Under the pieces are notes generated by a model. That model was not told where the DNA came from, did no database searches, and was given only the letters and a program-made list of their open reading frames with translations. Below, piece by piece: positions 45,622-52,589 of a stretch of DNA of 64,000 bases; positions within the stretch are counted from its first letter, which is position 1; the number at the start of each line of letters is the position of its first letter. This DNA comes from Synechococcus elongatus PCC 11801 (GTDB lineage: Bacteria > Cyanobacteriota > Cyanobacteriia > Synechococcales > Synechococcaceae). The DNA lies in assembly GCF_003846445.2 (NCBI RefSeq), contig NZ_CP030139.2, forward strand, positions 1,302,001 through 1,366,000. Reading direction: 5' to 3'. Position numbers and translations under genes: made by a program.

Positions 45622-46552
45622 GACCACGACTGCTATCACGCCTCAAGTTCGTTATGGACAGTTGCCCAGCGGCGATCGCTACAGCTATGAAATCTGGGGC
45701 GATTTGACGACCGGTCAAACACCACTGTTACTGATTCATCCGGTTGGCGTCGGCTTATGGCGGCGTTTTTGGCAGCGCTTCTGTTTGGCTTGGTGCGCTC
45801 AAAGCGATCGCCCGCTCGTTGTCCCCGATCTCCTAGGCTGCGGCGATAGCGACATGGCACGGCGTCCCTACAGTCCCCAAGATTGGGCAGCCCAGCTCTC
45901 ACATCTCCTCCGCGTCGAAATTCAGCAGCCCTCGATCGTGGTTGCCCAAGGTGCTTTGATGCCCGCCGCAGTTGCCCTTGTTGAAACCGCTCCAGACTGG
46001 GTACAGGGCTTGGTATTCTCGGGGCCACCGGCTTGGCGCGTCATTGAGCGGAAACAAACTGCCAAGCAGCAGCGGCGGCTCTGGCGTTTATTTTGCTCGC
46101 CCTTGGGCTGGCTCTTTTTTCAATACGCGCGATCGCCCTTTTTCCTACGGCGCTTCTCGCGGCGGCAACTGTTTGCCCAAGCAGAGCAGATCGATCGTGA
46201 ATGGATGCAGCTTTTGGCGGAAGGCAGCCGCAAACAAGCCTCACGTCATGCGGTCTATGCCTTCCTGAGTCGCAACTGGCAACAGGGTTGGGGCGATCGC
46301 CTTGCCAAAATTCCTCAGCCAACGCTCCTACTCTTTGGTGAGGGTGCAAGTAGCATCAGCCGTGATGGCCGCACTGAAGATGCCCGCGATCGCCTGCAGG
46401 CCTACGCTGAGGTGATGCCCTGCAATCAAGGCCAGATTTTGAAGGGGCGCAACGTCCTGCCCTACGAATCGACAGCAGATTTCATTGCAGCCCTGAATGA
46501 CTTTTGCGGCAACTATTTCACTGCGCAACAGTTCAACGACGCAGTGCAGTAG
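45620..46552 (+). CDS. Alpha/beta-hydrolase-fold protein lacking the nucleophile
   Basis: A 310-residue protein with the alpha/beta-hydrolase layout: LLLIHPVGVGLWRRFW (oxyanion-hole region), VVPDLLGCGDSDMARRPYSPQDWA (key LLGCGDSD), and a late LLLFGEGASS with a terminal region where the His would be. At the nucleophile elbow, where GxSxG is expected, the sequence is VVAQGALMPA (~residues 107-116): the Ser is Gly and both flanking Gly are gone. It is therefore probably not a hydrolase, and may be a binding or structural member. The ATG at 45620 overlaps a direct repeat. Confidence 0.82.
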   Translation: MTTTAITPQVRYGQLPSGDRYSYEIWGDLTTGQTPLLLIHPVGVGLWRRFWQRFCLAWCAQSDRPLVVPDLLGCGDSDMARRPYSPQDWAAQLSHLLRVEIQQPSIVVAQGALMPAAVALVETAPDWVQGLVFSGPPAWRVIERKQTAKQQRRLWRLFCSPLGWLFFQYARSPFFLRRFSRRQLFAQAEQIDREWMQLLAEGSRKQASRHAVYAFLSRNWQQGWGDRLAKIPQPTLLLFGEGASSISRDGRTEDARDRLQAYAEVMPCNQGQILKGRNVLPYESTADFIAALNDFCGNYFTAQQFNDAVQ

Positions 46553-46613
46553 TGACCCTGTAACAAGCTTTAATGACTCTAAGCATTTCTCTCATCTGCC
46601 GCAGGGTTGCCCG

Positions 46614-47768
46614 ATGACCGTCACTCTTCCGAGCGTTAGCGAAAAACACCGCGTCCGTCTCCAGCCGCTGGACTTACCGGAGCGTTTGCTGCTCGGGCCT
46701 GGCCCTTCGAATGCCCATCCGGCAGTCCTCGAAGCGATCAGTCGGCCTCCCATCGGTCACCTTGACCCCAAATTTCTTGAGTTGATGACCGAAGTGCAGG
46801 AATTGCTGCGCTACATCTGGCAAACCGATAACCGCCTGACCATTCCGGTCAGCGGCACCGGCAGTGCTGCCATGGAAGCCACGATCGCTAACAGCGTTGA
46901 ACCGGGCGATGTCGTCCTGGTCGGCGTGATGGGCTATTTTGGCAACCGCCTCGTTGATATGGCGGGTCGCTACGGAGCTGATGTTCGCACCATTCACAAG
47001 CCTTGGGGTGATGTCTTTAGCTTGGTGGAACTGCGGCAAGCCTTGGAAGAGCACCGGCCACAAATCCTTGCTCTCGTTCATGCCGAGACCTCAACGGGTG
47101 CTGAGCAACCGCTGGCTGGCGTTGGCGATCTCTGCCGCGAGTTTGACTGCCTCTTACTGATCGACACTGTTACCAGCTTGGGCGCTGTGCCGACCCTGCT
47201 GGATGAATGGGGCGTTGATCTGGCCTACAGCTGCAGTCAAAAAGGGCTGAGCTGTCCGCCAGGCGTGTCGCCGTTCACCATGGGGCCTCGCGCTGAAGAA
47301 AAACTGGCGCGCCGCAAGGGCAAAGTTGCCAACTGGTATTTGGATATGTCGTTGCTCAACCAGTACTGGGGCAGCGATCGCGTTTACCACCACACCGCGC
47401 CGGTGAACATGAACTTCGGCATCCGTGAGGCGCTGCGTCTGATTGCCGATGAAGGTATCGAAACAGTCTGGAAGCGTCACCGCGACAACGCTGAATATCT
47501 CTGGGCAGGCTTGGAAGATCTGGGCCTGACCTGTCACGTTCCGGTCGAAAATCGGCTACCGACCCTGACCACGGTGCGGATACCTGAGGGCGTCGATGGC
47601 AAAGCCGTCAGCCGTCAACTGCTGGATGAGCACGGCATTGAAATGGGTGGTGGCCTCGGCGAATTGGCTGGCAAGGTCTGGCGGATTGGCCTGATGGGCT
47701 ACAACAGCCGCCGCGAGAATGTCGATCGCTTGCTGAGCATTCTGGCGGATGTTCTCCCCCGCTCTTAA
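46614..47768 (+). CDS. Alanine/serine-glyoxylate aminotransferase family
   Basis: A 384-residue class V PLP aminotransferase starting at ATG 46614. The N-terminal LLLGPGPSNAHPAVL, the region VSGTGSAAMEA, LIDTVTSLG and the PLP lysine in YSCSQKGLSCPPG are typical of alanine- and serine-glyoxylate transaminases. In cyanobacteria it acts in photorespiratory glyoxylate handling; the same protein has been described as a soluble hydrogenase small subunit, a misnomer. It ends 12 bases before the methyltransferase gene. Confidence 0.93.
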   Translation: MTVTLPSVSEKHRVRLQPLDLPERLLLGPGPSNAHPAVLEAISRPPIGHLDPKFLELMTEVQELLRYIWQTDNRLTIPVSGTGSAAMEATIANSVEPGDVVLVGVMGYFGNRLVDMAGRYGADVRTIHKPWGDVFSLVELRQALEEHRPQILALVHAETSTGAEQPLAGVGDLCREFDCLLLIDTVTSLGAVPTLLDEWGVDLAYSCSQKGLSCPPGVSPFTMGPRAEEKLARRKGKVANWYLDMSLLNQYWGSDRVYHHTAPVNMNFGIREALRLIADEGIETVWKRHRDNAEYLWAGLEDLGLTCHVPVENRLPTLTTVRIPEGVDGKAVSRQLLDEHGIEMGGGLGELAGKVWRIGLMGYNSRRENVDRLLSILADVLPRS

Positions 47769-47780
47769 TCGGTCCTACTA

Positions 47781-48626
47781 GTGTCTGACAGTCTCGACTT
47801 AGATCAAATTCTGCAAGTCTTAAGTCAAAGTCCTGACTTTGGTCTTGAGGCTTGCAGGAACTTTGCTCAGTTCCTGATCAAGCAAATCCCAGACTATGAT
47901 GCTGCCCACCAGCTCATGCTCTGGTGCGATCGCAAACAAGCAGCAAAAGCAGAACAGCAATCCTTAGACTCTCAAACAATCAATCGCTATCGAACTGTTA
48001 TCACTGAGGAAGAAAAACTCTTCAAAGCGCTTGATCATGTAGTTGTTGAATCTGGCGAGCCTTTAGAAGGTAATTGTTTTTACTACCACCTCAGCCTTAA
48101 AGCATCTGTACTGCTAGAAAACAAGCGAATAAACTTATTTTCCGCAGCCACAGAAGCTCAAGAAATACTAGAAATTGGCTTCAACGCTGGCCACAGTGCA
48201 GCGTTAATGCTGCTAGCGAATCCTGACTCTAAGCTGCTGGCATTTGATATTTGTGAGCATCGCTACACTGAAGGATGCTTTGCTGTCTTAGCCGATCGCT
48301 TTGCCAATCGGATTGACTTAATCCCGGGGGACTCTAACACAACTGTCCCTCTCTTTCGGCTGGAACATCCAGCAGTCTATTTTGATCTCCTCCATATTGA
48401 TGGCTCTCACAATTACCAAGCAGCAACGACTGATTTCATGAACTGTCACAGCTTGGCTAAACATGGATCTCTGATGATTTGGGACGATACCAACAACGCT
48501 GAGCTAGATCTCTTATTCAATGCTTTTGTTGAAGATCGGTTGATTGTTGAGCGCTTTGATTTTCTACCAACGTTTACCTATTGTCATCGCGTCGGAGAAG
48601 CTCTTAAGCAAATCCAGAAAACCTAG
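47781..48626 (+). CDS. Class I SAM-dependent methyltransferase
   Basis: A 281-residue protein from GTG 47781. The central fold shows motif I in EILEIGFNAGHSAALML (~residues 124-140), an acidic end LLAFDI, and DLLHIDGSHNYQAATTDF typical of Methyltransf_24, which often acts on sugars or surface molecules. The N-terminal 110 residues are unassigned and may bind the partner substrate. It is more AT-rich and has fewer HIP1 sites than its neighbours, perhaps a later acquisition. The end overlaps a convergent small gene by four bases. Confidence 0.85.
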   Translation: MSDSLDLDQILQVLSQSPDFGLEACRNFAQFLIKQIPDYDAAHQLMLWCDRKQAAKAEQQSLDSQTINRYRTVITEEEKLFKALDHVVVESGEPLEGNCFYYHLSLKASVLLENKRINLFSAATEAQEILEIGFNAGHSAALMLLANPDSKLLAFDICEHRYTEGCFAVLADRFANRIDLIPGDSNTTVPLFRLEHPAVYFDLLHIDGSHNYQAATTDFMNCHSLAKHGSLMIWDDTNNAELDLLFNAFVEDRLIVERFDFLPTFTYCHRVGEALKQIQKT

Positions 48627-48832
48627 CGGCGGCAAAGACTGAGATCGGCGCGGGTATCGAGCGATCGTGCTTCGAGACATTGGATCTGTTGCTGTTGGGT
48701 TGCGATCGCCTTTTGCAGGGCTTGGTAGCGATAGGCCAAAGCAAGGCAGCTAATCACTTGCAGAAACAAAATGATCTGCCACAGACGGTGCGATCGCCAG
48801 CCCGATCGAGGAGGAGCAAACTGCTTAGACAT
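48623..48832 (-). CDS. Small membrane-anchored coiled-coil protein, unknown
   Basis: A 69-residue protein with a basic N-terminus, one membrane helix (residues ~18-34, LWQIILFLQVISCLALAY) and a short coiled coil (QALQKAIATQQQQIQCLEARS). Size and layout recall small division or secretion accessory proteins, but there is no specific match. Convergent, 4-base overlap with the methyltransferase gene. Confidence 0.6.
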   Translation of the reverse strand: MSKQFAPPRSGWRSHRLWQIILFLQVISCLALAYRYQALQKAIATQQQQIQCLEARSLDTRADLSLCRR

Positions 48833-48933
48833 CAGATCGCGATCGCAGAATCAGAATCGTCCAGCAGTATGCCATCAGCAGCAGGGTTGCGGAGGTGCTG
48901 TATCCTCATAGCGACGCTTGCTTCACTCTGGCT

Positions 48934-49422
48934 ATGGCTTTGTTCTCCCGCCTTGCCCCCCTTGCTGGCGTGCTGTGTTTCGGCTGGCCGTCGCTAGCGA
49001 TCGCCCAAACAGCACCCCAATGTGTACCGCTCAAAGCAGTGGGCAGCGAGGGTTCGATTGTCAGCAAGCGAGTTTCGCCCAATACGGTCTTCTTTGTGCG
49101 CGACAATTGGAACACCGACTTTTTTGTGCCGCCCGACAGTCGCTACAGCCAGTTTTTAGTCAGCTTGACCTCCAAAACCGTCGGTTCAGGCACCCGCGAC
49201 TCAGCCGGACAGGAGCTCTACACCATTCGGGCTTATCTGAAGTACGACGAAAGCAACACTGATAAATTATTCGACCAATCGATCGAGCTGCCCCAAGGTA
49301 TTCCCTTCGATATTCAACTGTTCAGTCGTCCCTACGAATCGCCCTATCAAGTCAATGTTGTGGTTGGGGGCGAACGGGCAATCGGCAGTGACTACAGCCT
49401 GACGGTGTTTGGCTGCAACTAG
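48934..49422 (+). CDS. Secreted hypothetical protein
   Basis: A 162-residue protein from ATG 48934 with a Sec signal peptide (ALFSRLAPLAGVLCFGWPSLAIAQ, recognisable by the hydrophobic core and AIAQ cleavage region). The mature part has a cysteine near each end (PQCVPL, FGCN) that may pair, and a beta-rich composition with NTDFFVPPDSRY and YTIRAYLKYD. No family is recognised. It probably acts in the periplasm. Confidence 0.75.
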   Translation: MALFSRLAPLAGVLCFGWPSLAIAQTAPQCVPLKAVGSEGSIVSKRVSPNTVFFVRDNWNTDFFVPPDSRYSQFLVSLTSKTVGSGTRDSAGQELYTIRAYLKYDESNTDKLFDQSIELPQGIPFDIQLFSRPYESPYQVNVVVGGERAIGSDYSLTVFGCN

Positions 49423-49499
49423 CTGGCTATCCACAACTGCCTGAGCTTAGTTGCTAGGATCCGTTACAAGTTTTAACAATAAGCGGATCCGCGATCGCT

Positions 49500-50885
49500 A
49501 TGACTGCTGACGTGCGTTTAGCCGATGCTCAGGTCTTACCCGCCGGTGGGCCTGCCAGCGATCGCTTTGATTGGGCTGAAGCCTGGTATCCCGTCCATTA
49601 CCTACGGGATCTGGATCGCGATCGCCCTACAGCGTTCACGTTGTTGGGGCGCGAGCTGGTGATCTGGTGGGATCGGACAGCTGAGCAATGGCGGGCTTTC
49701 GAGGATGCCTGCCCCCATCGACAAGTGCGCCTGTCGGAAGGACGCTTGGATGCCGAGGGCCGGCTGGAATGTCCGTATCATGGCTGGGCCTTTACGGGGA
49801 CAGGAGACTGCGCCGTTATTCCCCAGCAAGCAACGACTGGGCAAGCCCACACCAGCGATCGCGCTTGTGCCAAAACGCTACCGACCGCAACCGCTCAAGG
49901 ACTGCTGTTTGTCTATGCGGGTAGCGCAGAACGAGCCGATCGCGTGCCGTTGCCCTTGGTCGAGCCGTGGGGAACAGATCAGAACTGGGTTTGCATCGAT
50001 ACCTTTCGGGACTTGCCCTACGATGCGTTGACGCTGCTAGAAAACGTCCTCGATCCCAGCCACCTACCCTTTACGCACCATGGCTCCGTTGGGAATCGCG
50101 CCAATGCCGGGCCGATGACTGATCTGAAAATTGTGGCGAGCGATCGCCATGGCTTTCAAGGCATTTGGCCCGAGGGACCGCGACGCGGCAAACTCGGTAC
50201 CCAATCCACCACTTTCATTGCGCCGAGCTTGATGTGGCATGACCTAGAAGCTGACAGCCTCGGGCGAGCCATGACCGTGGTTTATGCCACGCCGATTCGC
50301 GCCGGTGCATGTCGGATTTTTGCGCGCTTCCCGTTCCGCTTCAAGTCCGCCATCCCTCGCTTTTTCCTGCGGATCACGCCGACTTGGTTTCAGCATTTGG
50401 GGCAAAATACGGTGCTGGAAGAAGACCAAATCTTTCTGCATCACCAAGAACGACGAATTCAGCAGCAGGGCGGCAGCGCGACCTACAGCCGCCAGTGTTA
50501 TCTCCCTACACCCGCCGATCGCTTTGTGCTGGCGCTGCATCGCTGGGTCGATCGCTACGCTGGGGTTCCTTTCCCAAACGAACCGCTCCCGACGAGTCTC
50601 TCCATTCCTGAACTGCTAGAGCGCTATCAAAGCCACACGCTACACTGTCGCAGTTGTGCCGCCGCTTGGCGACGATCGAAACAAGGACAAACCGCTGCGA
50701 TCGCGATCGCAGCGCTCAGTTGGACGCTGGCTCCGATCTTGGCGGTGGCTGGTGTTTCTGCGATCGCCGTCATCCTCTTAGCTAGCTTGGGGTTTGGTGC
50801 CGCCGCGATCGCTTGGGGCTTGAAACAGTTACAACGACGCTTTGAGCAAGGGCCTCGGCAAGTGCGCCGTAACCAAAAAGCCTAA
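49500..50885 (+). CDS. Pheophorbide-a-oxygenase-like Rieske protein
   Basis: A 461-residue Rieske non-heme-iron oxygenase of the PaO/Lls1/Tic55 group. Rieske cluster ligands are C-P-H in DACPHRQV and C-x2-H in CPYHGWAF (residues ~68-93); the mononuclear iron site is in ENVLDPSHLPFTHHG (~180-195). The C-terminus has the family CxxC (HCRSC, ~383-386) followed by two membrane helices (AIAIAALSWTLAPILAVAG; AVILLASLGFGAAAIAWG). Homologues in plants degrade chlorophyll or modify tetrapyrroles; the cyanobacterial substrate is not fixed. The ferredoxin that would supply electrons is not nearby. Confidence 0.92.
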   Translation: MTADVRLADAQVLPAGGPASDRFDWAEAWYPVHYLRDLDRDRPTAFTLLGRELVIWWDRTAEQWRAFEDACPHRQVRLSEGRLDAEGRLECPYHGWAFTGTGDCAVIPQQATTGQAHTSDRACAKTLPTATAQGLLFVYAGSAERADRVPLPLVEPWGTDQNWVCIDTFRDLPYDALTLLENVLDPSHLPFTHHGSVGNRANAGPMTDLKIVASDRHGFQGIWPEGPRRGKLGTQSTTFIAPSLMWHDLEADSLGRAMTVVYATPIRAGACRIFARFPFRFKSAIPRFFLRITPTWFQHLGQNTVLEEDQIFLHHQERRIQQQGGSATYSRQCYLPTPADRFVLALHRWVDRYAGVPFPNEPLPTSLSIPELLERYQSHTLHCRSCAAAWRRSKQGQTAAIAIAALSWTLAPILAVAGVSAIAVILLASLGFGAAAIAWGLKQLQRRFEQGPRQVRRNQKA

Positions 50886-51262
50886 AAATCAACGGCTAAA
50901 TACCATTGGATCCCGAGTTGCTCCGCCTGCTCCAGAATGATTTGCGCGACCTGTAAATCCTCTTGGACCCACTGCGCTTGTTCGGGTTCTAGACCAGCAG
51001 CAGCGATCGCAGTCAGGAGCGCCCGAATCGTTGTCAGCCCCGCCGAGGCAGGATGCCAAACCGTCGGTTCTGGCTCGATATCAAACTCTTCAAACAGGTC
51101 ATCATCCGCATCGAAGCTGCAGAACGTCATCAGGTCCGGTACACCTGCTTGTTGCGCCAGTTCTGCAAGGCGATCGGCATGGCGAGCAAGGGCTTTGCCA
51201 TCCATCGCGGCGTAGCCTGTGGGTAGGTCACGCTCAAGAACGATATACAGTGCTGCACCCAT
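50882..51262 (-). CDS. Hypothetical acidic protein
   Basis: A 126-residue acidic protein starting at ATG 51262 (GAALYIVLERDLPTGY). Features are an amphipathic helix ARHADRLAELAQQAG, SFDADDDLFEEFDIEPEP and a later helical part EQAQWVQEDLQVAQIILEQAEQLG. No catalytic motif, signal peptide or membrane helix is seen. It overlaps the Rieske gene by four bases at the convergent ends. Confidence 0.7.
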   Translation of the reverse strand: MGAALYIVLERDLPTGYAAMDGKALARHADRLAELAQQAGVPDLMTFCSFDADDDLFEEFDIEPEPTVWHPASAGLTTIRALLTAIAAAGLEPEQAQWVQEDLQVAQIILEQAEQLGIQWYLAVDF

Positions 51263-51389
51263 GGCTAGAAGCAAAACCTCAATCTTCAAGGGTCGTGAGC
51301 AGGACTAGAGTAGGCTGCCTTTAGCCTCAGGCAACTGTTGGTCTTCTCAGAAGACTTGCAGGACATCACTAGCCTGAAATGAAATCGAC

Positions 51390-51761
51390 TTAGTCAGCCG
51401 CGCGATCGCTTTCACCGGCAAAATCCGTGCCGAGATAGCGCAGATAGCGATGACATTGCTCAGTGGCATAGTCTAGCGACTCATTGCTGGTTCGACCCTT
51501 TAGAATCTGCCGATCGTAGGCTTGCTGGATGCAATTAAGAGTGTCTTGTACCAACGTGGCACTGGGGCGGTAGCCTTGGCTGGCTTGAAAAGCTGCGGTG
51601 TAGTCAGTCGCAAATACCTGGGCTTGTTGAGTGGTCCAAGGGGTTGAAGCGGTGGCGATCGCGGCTCCATTCAAAACCCCAAAAGTTGTTGTGAGAGCGA
51701 TCGCAGCAGCTTGGCTGAGCCAGTGAGTGATGCGCGAGTCAGGGGTTACAGAGGCTTTCAT
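51390..51761 (-). CDS. Secreted paralogue 1 of a tandem pair
   Basis: A 123-residue protein with an N-terminal hydrophobic segment (residues ~17-37, AAAIALTTTFGVLNGAAIA) acting as a signal peptide. The mature domain WTTQQAQVFATDYTAAFQASQGYRPSATLVQDTLNCIQQAYD aligns with the next gene: shared W-T-T-Q, F at the same spacing, GYxPS, LV, LNC and a second Cys (QCHRYL). The two cysteines probably pair. Function is unknown. Its upstream region shares a ~45-bp block with the paralogue, including a CRP-type palindrome. Confidence 0.8.
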   Translation of the reverse strand: MKASVTPDSRITHWLSQAAAIALTTTFGVLNGAAIATASTPWTTQQAQVFATDYTAAFQASQGYRPSATLVQDTLNCIQQAYDRQILKGRTSNESLDYATEQCHRYLRYLGTDFAGESDRAAD

Positions 51762-51837
51762 TTAAGGGACTTCCGGGCGACTGACCTTACTGTCGGGCGT
51801 CGGCTTTGCGATCGCCGTGAGCCAGATCAGTCACCGC

Positions 51838-51853
51838 TGTGATTTTGATCACG
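51838..51853. promoter_or_regulatory. CRP-type palindrome upstream of secreted paralogue 1
   Basis: TGTGATTTTGATCACG matches the cAMP-receptor-protein form TGTGA-N6-TCACA at 9 of 10 conserved positions. It is centred 84 bases before the ATG at 51761 and is part of a ~45-bp block (51807-51853) that is repeated in front of the second paralogue. Confidence 0.65.
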
Positions 51854-51926
51854 CCTAGTCGAGAGGGACTGCCAGAGCAGTCTTGAACCCCCAAAACTGG
51901 GTGGAATGACGGGATGGATCTAGTAA

Positions 51927-52379
51927 TCAGCAGGTCGAGTAGGAGGTAGAGCTGGAAAAGGATCCTGATGAGAAGTAGAGGCAGCCATTGGAATCGCTCG
52001 AGAGGCTGGAATCCCCCGAGGAGTTGTAGAGGGTGCTGCCCCGACTGTTGCCGCCGTTGCCATTACCCACCACACTCTGGAGGGCACGGCCGCAGTCCGC
52101 GATCGCAGTATTCACCGCAACATTGGGATTGACGCCGCTCACCACGGACTGGGTGTAGCTGGTTTTAACGCAGTTCAAACTCCAAGCCACCAAGCTATCG
52201 CTGGGGGCATAACCCATCTGCGCTTGAAAAGAAGTCGTGAAACTGCGGACAAATTCGTAGTCATCTTGCGTGGTCCAAGCTGGATAGGCCTGAACAGGCA
52301 GCATCACGCCCGTCAGACCGATCGCGATCGCAGCCAGTTGAGCAACAGCAGGGAAAGGGGCGTTCGGAGTCAAAGTCAT
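51927..52379 (-). CDS. Secreted paralogue 2, with Ser/Gly-rich tail
   Basis: A 150-residue protein with a signal peptide (residues ~10-31, PVQAYPA cleavage region). The mature domain AWTTQDDYEFVRSFTTSFQAQMGYAPSDSLVAWSLNCVKTSY repeats the pattern of the neighbouring gene (WTTQ, GYxPS, LNC and ADCGRAL). After ~residue 100 comes a low-complexity Ser/Gly/Asn tail (SSGDSSLSSDSNGC, SSSTSYSTC) with two further cysteines, absent from paralogue 1. Probably exported; the tail may cover the cell surface. No known family recognised. Confidence 0.82.
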   Translation of the reverse strand: MTLTPNAPFPAVAQLAAIAIGLTGVMLPVQAYPAWTTQDDYEFVRSFTTSFQAQMGYAPSDSLVAWSLNCVKTSYTQSVVSGVNPNVAVNTAIADCGRALQSVVGNGNGGNSRGSTLYNSSGDSSLSSDSNGCLYFSSGSFSSSTSYSTC

Positions 52380-52476
52380 GGCTGTTGAGGGAGTCGAAGG
52401 AACGAGACCTCAAGAGAGGTTGTCCTCACTCTCGCGGCAGCATTAAGCGTTCGCCGTGACTGAAATCAGTGATGGC

Positions 52477-52492
52477 TGTGATTTTGATCACA
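52477..52492. promoter_or_regulatory. CRP-type palindrome upstream of secreted paralogue 2
   Basis: TGTGATTTTGATCACA is a perfect TGTGA-N6-TCACA, centred 106 bases before the ATG at 52379 and about the same distance from divergent pcrA. Because the block (52447-52492) is duplicated with the paralogue, control of that gene is more likely than of pcrA. Confidence 0.7.
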
Positions 52493-52589
52493 GGGCGCAA
52501 CCTCCCTCACAGAGCGATCGCTCCCGAGTCAGAAAGCGGAGCGATGACCAGAGGCGATAGGCTGAGGAACAGCCCTGTTCGCGAGCGCA

